Source: Arbacia lixula
Lineage: Eukaryota > Echinodermata > Echinoidea > Arbacioida > Arbaciidae
Length of the DNA stretch: 64,000 bases
Assembly: GCA_963669155.1 (NCBI GenBank)
Contig: OZ022581.1
Location: 18,281,027 to 18,345,026 of the forward strand
Direction of reading: 5' to 3'
Each line of letters starts with the position of its first letter. Position 1 is the stretch's first letter. The position numbers were made by a program, and so were the translations under genes. Below, one piece after another: positions 42,601-54,600 of this stretch. The notes beneath the pieces were generated by a model. The model saw only the letters and a list, made by a program, of their open reading frames with translations. It was not told where the DNA came from and made no database searches.

Positions 42601-45600
42601 AATCAGTTTTCAGAACACCAACCAACAGTTTAAGATTTAATTTCCTTGAGGATACCACACCCTTAACCTTAACATGACCCCAATTCACAAAGGATATTTA
42701 CATGTATACCTCTTGCAATGGTATAAAATGTGGAAAAGCACAATTTAAAAAAAAAATAATTCTAACACGATCTGACTTCAAAAAGAATATCTTAATTTAA
42801 ACCCCTCGAAATGGGGTATCCTGGAGAAAAATTATTTCAGAAGACCAACCCTAAACCCTTACATGACCCAAATTTACAAAGGGTGTTTAAATGTAAACCC
42901 CTTGAAATGGGATGAAATGGAGAAAAACGTGATTTGAAGAAAATTTAACACTAAAATGACGAAATTTCACAAAAGGAGGTTAAAATGTAGACCTCTTACA
43001 ATGGAATGAAATGGAGAAAAGGCACAATTCATAGAAACCTAAACCCTGACATGATCTGACTTCACAAAGGAGATTTAAAAATAAACCTCTTGCAATGTGA
43101 TGAAATGGAGAAAAAGACAAAGAAACCTGACACTAACATGACCCAAATTTACAAAGGATGTTGAAATGTAGATGCCTTGTAGTGGGATGAAAAGGAGAGA
43201 TATCATGGATTTAATGAAACCTCAACACTAACATGATGTGATTTCACATGTAAACCCCTTGAAACAGGATGATATGGAGAAAAAACATGGATTTAATTCA
43301 ATCTCAACACTAACATGACCTGATTTTAATAAAGAAGGAGACTTAAATGTAACCTCCTTCCACTGGGATGACATGGGGCAAAAAAAAAAAGAACTACAAT
43401 ATCAAAATCCACCAAAAGTCTATAATGACCAGATTTCACATGGGAGACTAGAATTCAACCTTGGTTGAAGTGAATCTTCCTTTGAAAATTCAGGCCTATT
43501 TTATGTGAAATTATGTGTGTATTTATTTTATGGATGCATCCATTCCATTTTATTAGTTACGTCTGGGACTGACTGACAAACTGACACAGACCTTTTGTAT
43601 CACCACTCATTGGCCAGTCGCTTTGATTTGATTTGATTACGTCCATCTGGGGACAATTGACCTCCAGTGTATTGCATCATGAGGCCAGCAGGAATTCGCT
43701 CTCAATCACAGCCACAGATCAAACAAATCATCGAGGATGCCAATTACTCGTTTCTTCCAAGGTTTTCACATCATACATCTCGTAAAGTAACATGCTTAGT
43801 CACAACTAAAATAGGCTAGAAATATGAGCACAGCAGATACTATAAATTCAATATTTCTGCATTTAAATAAAGAATACAGGTATCTTTAATTTATGCATAT
43901 TTTTTCTTCTATACAGCTAAATAAAAACAAATAGATACAGATTTGGGGGTCCTGAATAGGTAAAGAGTAAAAGTCTAATTAAATATTCAAGAAATTATAA
44001 CCAGACTCAATGAAATGTCATTTAACATGCTCCAAAAAATTTTTACATCCTTTCACTAATACGATGTTCTAATTTTGGTTTGAAAATTATTATTAATTTG
44101 TCAACAGTGTCCAATGTGTTTTGAAAACCTTAGCTAGTATCTGAATGTTTGTACATATATTTTGCTGTGAGGTCGGGCACACTTTTATGTGTGCTCACAT
44201 TATGAGAGAAAAGAATTGCGAATTATGTCACAACTTAGAATAACTTGCAGACAAACTGGTGAAGATGGTAAGGGAGTGATAAGAAGAGGGATGAATTATG
44301 ACTCTCCCCCACAAGGGAATAATTGACCAGAGTGACATGGTGTAATGTCAGAACTGATCAGCGACACACCCAGCTTCCAGCCAGACACAAGGATGAGGGG
44401 GGGTGAGGGGGTGGGCAGGGAATTATGGGTTAACGAGAGGGAGTCTGATTAGGTGCGTCTTCATTAGCCCAATCAAATGAAATAGCGAGCTAGTTCGGGC
44501 TAATGAAGATGCTCCTATTGTCTGTCCATGTGTTGGGATGAGATGGAAGATTAGGGTTGCCCTTTTGCAGGTCATAACAAATAAAATGTGGTAAATCACA
44601 CAGACAAGGCATTAGCAATATTGTGTCTCGCCCACTTGCGAAAATAACCAGAAATATCGTGATCTCCGTTGCTACGCAAAAGAATTGTATCCCTGGCTGA
44701 TTGTGAAATATCTGCCATAGAATGTAACATTCCATAAATGAGAAGGGCTATTTCACGCAATGCTACTTCCTCTATCTACTCCCCCTCCCCCACCTTCCCC
44801 CTTCTTTGAGATGGAATAAAAAGCCTCCACCAAGTTCTATTAGATTAGACAAAGACAAAACAGGATGATAATCAGTTGCACAATAGAGGCGAAGTAAACT
44901 TTGTCTCTGGGGGGCATAGAAATGTAAAAAGGTTAAAATTAGTGCTGCAGTTGAAAACTGAACATGGAATAAAGTTAAAATCTGAAACAAACAAATAAGC
45001 AACTTTAAACAGACAACATCAAAATCAGGTGCAAAATAGTGAGTTTGAATAAATTTGCATAAATGTGCATGAGTAATGTTTGCCTAAATCTACATCAGTA
45101 ATGCTCACACATGCTCACACAATTCTGTGCACAAGTTAGGAAGCCTTCACCAAGAGTCTTGCAAGTAAACTTTAATGTATGACCTCAAATGACCTTTGAC
45201 CATATCATGTGACCTCTTACAGCACAATAACATGCAGGTGCCCCCAGTGCATCCATCATCCAAGTTTGATTGCCATTGTAGCAACATGTGATGAGTTATG
45301 TGTGATAAGAGAGTCTTGCAAGTAAACTTTAACGTATGACCTCAAATGACCTTTGACCTTATCCTGTGACCTCCAACGGTACCATAACATGAAGGTACCC
45401 CCAGTGCATCCATGACCCAAGTTAGGTTGTAATCCAAGCAACCTATGTGAAGTTATTTGTCAAAAGAGAGTCTTACAGGTAAACTTTAACGTATGACCTC
45501 AAATGACCTTTGACCTTATCCTGTGACCTCCAACAGCACCATAACATGAAGGTACCCCCAGTGCATCTATGACCCAAGTTAGGTTGTAATCCAAGCAACC

Positions 45601-48600
45601 TATGTGAAGTTATTTGTCAAAAGAGAGTCTTGCAGGTAAACTTTAACGTATGACCTCAAATGACCTTTGACCTTATCCTGTGACCTCCAACGGCACCATA
45701 ACATGAAGGTTCCCCCAGTGCATCTATGACCCAAGTTAGGTTGTAATCCAAGCAACCCATGTGAAGTTATTTGTCAAAAGAGAGTCTTGCAGGTAAACTT
45801 TAACGTATGACCTCAAATGACCTTTGACCTTATCCTGTGACCTCCAACGGCACCATAACATGAAGGTTCCCCCAGTGCATCTATGACCCAAGTTAGGTTG
45901 TAATCCAAGCAACCCATGTGAAGTTATTTGTCAAAAGAGAGTCTTGCAGGTAAACTTTAACGTATGACCTCAAATGACCTTTGACCTTATTTTGTGACCT
46001 CCAACGGTACCATAACATGAAGGTACCCCCAGTGCATCTATGACCCAAGTTAGGTTGTAATCCAAGCAACCCATGTGAAGTTATTTGTCAAAAGAGAGTC
46101 TTGCAGGTAAACTTTAACGTATGACCTCAAATGACCTTTGACCTTATCCTGTGACCTCCAACGGTACCATAACATGAAGGTACCCCCAGTGCATCTATGA
46201 CCCAAGTTAGGTTGTAATCCAAGCAACCTATGTGAAGTTATTTGTCAAAAGAGAGTCTTGCAGTTAAACTTTAACATAGAAAAAGAGAGTCTTGCACATA
46301 CTCTTTAATATATGACCTCAAATGACCTTTGACATCATCACATGACCTCTGACAACACCATAACATGAAGATACCCCTAGTGCTTCTATCAACCAAGTGT
46401 GGCTGCCATTGCTGTAACAGTTGCCAAGTTATGGATCATAAGAGAGTCTTGCAGGTAAACTTTAACATTTGTGACGGACGACGGACGACGGACGGACGAC
46501 GGACGGACGACGGACGGACGACGGACGGACGCCATTTGGATCCCTTAGTCTCGCCTTCACCTCCGGTGTGCGAGACAAAAAAGGAAGAAAATACTGTAGC
46601 AGAACTTCCCTCCAAATAGCAAAACTGAAAACTGACTGAGTGGAATCATATTGATCTTTAGATTTCAAGTACCGTAGGTTTTGGACGTTTTTTTTGGCTC
46701 CTGTAGCCTACAGACTGAGACCACATTCAGCACACATTGCAATTCTCTGCTTCGAACTCCCCGCATAGGGGTCAGTGATATTTCAATGATAATACTGATA
46801 GTGAATCCAATGCTAGCACCTAACCGCTGTAAATTAATGTAGACTATGGTTGGGGCCTTTCAAACGTAAACAAGGTTAGTTTTTAACTTTTCCTGAAAAT
46901 GGTGGTGAAGCTATGACTGTGATATTTCATACATGAATATCGTTAAGGTATAATGCTAATCCATGCTGAGTTCCGTAACTAAAGTCCTTTTCTCACTGTC
47001 ATAAATTTCGCTTAGCCCCAGCAATTGCGGTGCTAAGGGATTAAAAGGGCCGCCCTGTCTTTAACTTCAGGGGGGCACTTCATGAAAGTTGTCAGCACTG
47101 ACAAGTTGTCATTCTCTGACAGTTACCATAGTAACAGTCAGAGGCTAGTGCCTCTCACCCAATCAAACCTCAGGATTTCACTGAAATTGCTGGCACTGAC
47201 TATTTAGTCAGTGCTGACAACTTTCACGAAATGCCTCCCAGACTGACAAGCATGACAGAAAGCAACATAATTGGCCATAAGGATGAGTGATGAGGCAGGC
47301 GAGGGGGCAGGTGAGAGAGTGAGAGAGGAGAGGAAAGAGTGCTGACAACTTTCATGAAATGCCCCCCACACTGACATTCATGACACAACCAACATAATTG
47401 GCCTTGAGGATGAGAAGTGAGGCAGGCGAAGGGGGCAGGTGAGAGAGTGAGAGGAGAAGAAAGAGGAAGTGAAGAGGTTACATGACAGTCCCACTGCAAG
47501 GGAATGACATCCAAAACAATTTGTTGCGACCAATGTGCACTCCGATTATGAGAATGCAGACAAGCTGAAGATGCGTCTTCATTAGCCCGATCAGACGAAA
47601 TAGCGAGCTAGTTTGCTGATTAGGGGAACTAGCCTGAAGTTGCGATCGCGTCTTCATTAGCTCGAAACTCAGGATACGTAAGCTCGAAACTCTGGATGCA
47701 TAAATTATCCCGATGTTCGCAAATACCAGCAGTGTGCGACGGGAATAGGCCATGACCGCATGGCTTCAGTTGTGAGCTCGCATTTACACACGTATAAAAA
47801 CATATTACGTAAACAATGCCTCGTGCACGCTGATGCATGCCGGGATCGAGAAATTTTCAGGCTAATGAAGACGCTTCGAGCTAGCTGCCCTTATAGAAAA
47901 ATCTGCAAGCTTGCTGCAAGCTTGCAGAGTGAGCTTGCCGCAAGCTATTTGCAAGCTTGCCGCAAGCTAGTTGCAAGCTTGCCGCTAGCTTGCATGGTTC
48001 CAAAAATGCAAATGAGATAACTTATTAGCCAATCAGGGCAAAGAATATAGCGCGTAACCTGCAACCTTGCTGCAAGCTTGCAGAGTGAGCTTGCCGCAAG
48101 CTAGTTGCAAGCTTGCCGCAAGCTTACCAGTAGAAACTAGTAGAATACCTTCTGGAGCCATCAGGAGACCAATATGAATCAAAATTACAAATATTGATGA
48201 AATATCAATTTAAATTTAGTATATGATTATCAGAATTATTGCATATTTCCTTATTGTTTTAACCTAATTCTATCCTATCCTATGTTTAATCCTATTCTAT
48301 CCTATACCTATCCTAATTCCTGGTCTTTCCTTCACAGACGTTCATATATATAGCAGTACGATTATAAGGTTCATAAAATATTGGTTACTACAACTTACAT
48401 TTAAGAAGATCATTTTTGTTGTTATTATCATTATTGTCTTCACTTAAGTAGGTGACATTCACTATTTTATGTTTAAACTTGAAATCATTACTTGGTAAAA
48501 TTCCTTTTATCTGGTTAGGGGGAGGTTATCTATTTAAAAGTACAAAATTAGGACACGTAAATACATGCATGAATATTCATGAGCATCTCTATTTCTATTG

Positions 48601-51600
48601 GTTTCTATTGGTTTCTACTGGTCTCCATTACCAGTAGAATTCACTGGTCTCTAATGGTTTCTACTGGTTTGACCTTGAATTTTTCAAACTCCTTTTCAAA
48701 ACATTATATCTCACTAGTTTCTATTAGTAATGGTTTCTCCAGGTTTGACTTTGAATTTTTCACACTCCTTTTCAAAACATGAGGCCTTGCAGGATCTGCA
48801 GTTGCATCCTGCAATCTTGCAGCGAGCTTGCAGGGTGCAACCTCGGGCCCTGCAAGCTCGCTGCAAGCTTGCAGGATGCAACTGCAGATCCTGCAAGCTT
48901 GCTGCAAGCTTGCGGTTAGCTTGCAGCAAGATTGCAAGCAAGGTCTGCAATCTTAAATTTGTGAACGCACGCTTATTAAGATTGCTGCAAGCTCACCGCA
49001 AGCTTGTTGCAAGCTTGCTGCAAGCTTGGATTTCTGTAAGGGTGGAGCTAGTTTGCGAACTAGCTACAGCTAGCTCCATCTAGCCCAAGATTTCTTGGGA
49101 AATTTTCTCAACCAAATAGCTAGCTATTTTGCCTGATCTGGCTAATGAAGACGCAAAAAGCTAGCTAGTACGTGATCTGGCTAGCTAATCCGATCAGAAC
49201 AAGCTCGCGATTTCGCCTTCATCGGGCTAATGAAGACAACCCAATTAGCCCCGTTTAAATACGATATACCGCTATTATTACCGATGCACATCGGTAAGTA
49301 AGTTTCCAGCGAGCCGCAAAAGCACCGTTCATATAGACCCCAAAAGCCGTAATGTTGCAGTGTTTTGGACAGCTGGACTCTCTCCAAACCAATGGTGACA
49401 TTTTCCCCTCAGCCATACAAGCGGTGGGATTAGTGACCCACAAGCCAGAGTGCGATGCACAAGACGCAACATTTACGCCTATTTTGCAGACGCAGTTTAT
49501 AAGATTCGCTTACCGCAATATTACGGTATTATTACTAGGTCTCGATCCACGGAAAAGCCACAAAATAAGCGCAAAAAAGGAGGAAGCAAATACCGCATTA
49601 TTTGAGCAATTCCCATTCATATACACAGCTATCAGTAATGCCGCAAATGTTGCGCCTTTTTTCGCGGATAAGCGGTGTATATGAACGGGGTTATTGAGTC
49701 TGCGAACAGGAGCAGAGAGACGCAGACACACAGAGACAGAGAGAGATGGATGGAGATAAACAGAGAGAGATGGATGGAGATAAACAGAGATTGAAAAGAT
49801 AATTTACTCTGGGGAGGAGAGGGGAAGAGGAAGAGTGAAGGGTGGAATGCAGGGAAAGTGAAGAAGTGCCTGTGGTATGGGAGTAGTTTGCAGACACAGG
49901 CTCTTGTCAGTCAGTCAGGTCTGTCTGTCAGTAGGATTTACAGCCTAGGTCTCAGTCACATGTACATTTTGAGGCAGTCTCAGACCCTCTTATTGAATAT
50001 TATAGTTTGGATTAAAATGCCCTACAGCCTGGGAGCAGGCTAGCAAGCAGTTTCATAACCAGTTTCATAACATAACCGCCCCCCCCCCCCCCCACCCCCA
50101 CCCCTATGATAGCATTGGAACATGCTATGTTCTGTGTATGCTAAATTTGCCTGCCTTTTTTCCTTACCACTGACTTTGCCCTCAAATCTCTTAAATGTTC
50201 TGGGTTTTTTAAACTAATTCTGAATTTAAAAAAAATAATAATCTGATGTTTTACTTACTCATTATGTTGTTCTTTGAGTTTAATTCATGTTTTCCTGCTT
50301 GGTTAATGTACTTGATTAAAATTGCATCCTGTCCATTACAATCTTAATTTAATAAAAGCTTTGGCATTGGTGGTAAATTCATCGACATAGTTGGGCTGGC
50401 TATCATGCCTCACTTTGATAACAAAATGTATTTTTTCCAGATTACTTCGACCACACAAGGAGTTTTTGAAAAGCTCTGCAAGCACCTTCACATACATCTT
50501 TCACCGACAAGGGAACTCTGAGAGTGCACATGAAGGGGGCATTAAACCCATACAATAAGTAGACTTTGATAAAAGCATCAACATTAGAAAAACAGGTAAA
50601 AATTTGAGAAAATTCATGCGTTTCATGATTCATGGTTTGAATAGGGCAGAGTTCTAAACATCAAATTGGCGAAATCATGTACAGAACTGGGAAACTGAAC
50701 CTGTGGTCAAGTGAGGCGGTCAGATTTACATGAACCAATTAAGCGCCCCATTTTCAAACTTTGGTCTGGTGAAGACTACTCTACCGTTTTCATCTTCATA
50801 AGTTTTTAAAAGCATCCTGATTGAGACTGGAAACACTATTTCCTGATCACGGATATTAAACTAAAGCTGAAATCGCCTCTTTGTTTGCCCGAAACATGCA
50901 AACAGTGTAGAGCGGCGAGCGTTACATGTACATGTATGTTGGCCTTCTACGTCAGCTCATGAACCCAAACCGTTGCTATGGACAACTCTAAAACAATGCC
51001 ATCTTGTCATCGATAGCCTAATCATTTCTTAAACGATTTCCCGACCAAATGTAGAGTGCTATTGTACATATTTTGTGATCCGGCTAAAGAACATGTTAGA
51101 GACCCTTTTCAGAGCTTGGCTCGAATGAAGATGGCTCGAATGAAGATGGCCCTACTAATGTACTCTTCGAGAGTTTTCAAAAGACTCCCAACTGAGAAAT
51201 CACCTGGAAACAATGGTAAGATTATCCTAAGTCTTGTGAAACTTAGGGGATTATCCCTGGATGTGACATGAGCCCTTTGTTACCCTGATTGATCTTACTG
51301 TGCCCCAAACCTCGATATTCAAGGGGAGTCAATCAGGAGTGAATGTCCAAGGAAGAAGGTGAATGCTGGTTTCACAGGGCAGTGTTCCATACCTCAAATG
51401 CAAAAGAGCGCATCGTTTGTGAAGGAGAAGTAATCCCTACATATAAGCAAAAGTTTTGAGAAAATAAAAGTTACTTGTGGTCAAAAATCTTCATCACTAG
51501 CATTGTATGTTTGCTCTTGAAACTGAAAGATGACAAGTAATGGCTCTGTGTATGTTTTGTTTATGTATGGTAAACGAGAACAATGTCAATTTTATACAGC

Positions 51601-54600
51601 ACATCATTTTGGACTAATGGAGTTACTTGTGAAGGGTAGTGATCAGAAATCAGTGCTAGTAATCTTAATTTTTCAAAAAAAAAAATCACAACTACCTTAT
51701 GATTTTTTTCAGGTTTTTCTCAAACTTTAGTCTGGTATTCATTTTTGTTTCTTCTTTTAACAATTTCAATCCATTCTTAAGGGTTTCATTCTTCTTAATC
51801 CATCTAGTAACTAGATGTCAGAATACCTTGGTTAGCTATTAGACCCAATCTGATATTATTTTTCATTACACCAAAACAAGTAATTAGTACACCATTTCGC
51901 CCATCTACATACAGCTGATCAGCAATCAACTGTGGCTGGAATGTACTACCAGTTGTGCTGGGCAAATTCACCTATTTAGGATATTGTCTAAAGTGATATA
52001 CAGATCTATGGAAGATACACCTTAAAAAAAGTGCAATATTTGGCACACTAACCCAAGATTTTTCCTTTTCTTTTCTTTTTTTTTTCTTCCTTTTTTTTTT
52101 TTTTTGGGGGGGGGGGGATTTCTTGACCAAATAGTGCACATTTTGCCACTATTGTCCTATAAAGATGCAAATAGCAGATGCCACACTCTTTTGTGATTGG
52201 GCTACAAGTTGGAACTGAAGTTAGTCTCTATTTTGACATGTTGATGTGAGTGAAGACAGCCCTCACATAGTGTGATGACTAGTTTCCGGCATTGCCAAGT
52301 TGCATGGTTGTCTAGGCCACACTCCTGAATATCTTATCAGAATGGAGGAACAAACAACCTCTGAATACCTCGGAATATTAAAGGAGAACGAATATAAAGT
52401 TGCATTTGATAAACACAACACAAAAAAGAAACAAATTTGAGAAATTATCAAGACTTTCCATCAGGACATATATCTCTAATATAAGATTCCTATTGCAACC
52501 TTCATGGACAACTTCATTGGTACACAATGACAAGCTGTACCTCATTTTCTTTGCTCTTGCCTACCATGTTCTAACAAGACAACACACAAAGAATTGCATG
52601 TCTTCCTTGGATTTGCAAAAAAAAAAAATTAAGCCTGTGATTATAATTTGTCAAAACAAATAACTTTCTTACTCTCAACTGTCTCTAATATGTTTATCCG
52701 ATTTGTCTTCTTTTTATTGGATTCAACTGATCATCAGGGTTTCATTCGGCTTTAATCATAATTGGATAAGGCCTTGGCTACAACGCCCGTCACACCTTGG
52801 CGCCAGGAAATATGTGCGTGCGTATAGGGACGCTAGCTCTGAGGGAGTGATGTTCCTCCCTCTCTCTTGCCCTCTGTCAGTATCAATATGATAACATACC
52901 CATAAACAAGTTCAACAACACTGTGTCATTGATACGGCTACAAAGAATGAATATTTCTACTTGAGCTTTATCAGTGAGCAAGGCATGCTTTGTCATTAAT
53001 GAACCTTAACGATTAATTACACTGAAATCTATTGCTGCTACAGAAGGGCACAAAGGCAGCAAGGTCCCAAAATGCAACAAACGTAGTAAGATTTCATCCA
53101 GTCCTATGATGATAATAATAGGGGCATCCGCACACATCAAAAATATTGCTAAACGGGCATCACGCATGGCCAAAAAGTGACCCGTACCACAAGATCGGCC
53201 ACCGCCTTCAAAACATTACGAAGAAGCAGCAGACAATTGTCGCACAGTGAATTGTGAAGTAGAAAACACAGATGTGCACATCTCACTTGTTCACACACAA
53301 AGCACTGGCTGAAAAATCGCGGCTATTCACCCCAAATTGCACTATTAGTGACATTTCGCCCAGAGTCAAGATCTCTCTGATAAGTAAGATTCTTGCATTC
53401 GCACAAAAAAAATTACCTAAGGGGTGTCTCCATTAGCCTAATGTGGTGAAATAGCTAGCTAGTTCTGATCGGGTTAGCCTAGCCAGATCACGAAATAGCT
53501 AGCTATTTGGTCGAAAAAATTTCCCAAGAAATCTTGGGCTAGATGGAGCTAGCTCGGAGCGTCTTCATTAGCCTGACAATTTCTCGATCCCAACATGCAT
53601 CAGCGCACACGAGGCATTGTTTACGTAATAGGTTTGTATACATGTGTGAATGCGAGATCACAACCGAAACCATGCAGTCGTGGACTATTCCCGTCGCACA
53701 ATCGCGTACGTGCGAACATCGGGATAATTTATGCATCCTGAGTTTTGAGCTTACGTATACCGAGTTTTGAGCTAATGAAGACACGACTGCATCTTCAGGC
53801 TAGTTCCCCAGATCAGCAAAGTAGCTCGCTATTTCGTCTGATCGGGCTAATGAAGACGCACCTCTAAACAGATTGAAACAGTGATGATTAAATCTCACTG
53901 ATTTTTGGTGCATCCGTGAATGTCCCTAATGTGTTTCCTCTTTATGCCATGTACTCTAACATAGGCTCAGTGCCAACTTTTTACAGCTATGATCATGGGC
54001 CAAGGGGAAAACATATTCAAAAGACTCCAAACATTAAAGGTACGAGGTAGGAGTGGTAAAGATCAAAGGTCCTAATCATGGGTCACTGGAACAATGGTGG
54101 TTACCAACCCTTTGTCTTGAAAATTCCAGAGGGATGCATGGCATATCACCAGCTATTGTTACAAGCATCCTCTTATGGCTGAACGTGTGAACCTCTCTTT
54201 CTGTAGAATGTAGATATGTAGTGCTCCAAGTTAAGGTGCATTCACTGCAATGGTTGTATGGCTACTAAACTATTAGGAATGGTGTAGAGTTTTCATATCC
54301 CTATATTATAAAAAAAAAATCTTTTAAAAATGATACATTGTTGTTTATATTGTGGTATTTACAGAGCTTTATATTCTAGACCTGCAAAAAGGGTTACATA
54401 ATCTTTAAACTAAGTTCCTCTGCATTGCACCTGCTCCAGTTTGCTAAGTTATTTTGTCAATGTGCTGTTTAACCCTCTCATTACCAAACGTGCACAATTT
54501 GTGAAGTAAGTCTGTGGGCTTTGGATTACCTCGCTACCAAGAGGGTTAGCCCTTATATTCACTGGAATCTGACACAGACATGTCCTTTTCAAGACTAATA

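Larger units (their letters stand above)
47571..49238. mobile_element. TIR element F carrying a nested element
   Basis: Outer ends are GCGTCTTCATTAGCCCGATC and the complement of ATCGGGCTAATGAAGAC. The left arm (47571-47886) and right arm (49045-49238) together correspond, in reverse complement, to the whole 53421-53862 copy. The middle 1.16 kb is extra and has its own terminal repeats. No transposase-like frame seen. Confidence 0.85.

Noticed and set aside
49352-49684. 110-codon open frame inside a TIR element
   Set aside because: No transposase motif such as DDE or a zinc finger is visible, and it lies in an inverted-repeat-rich element. Probably chance.
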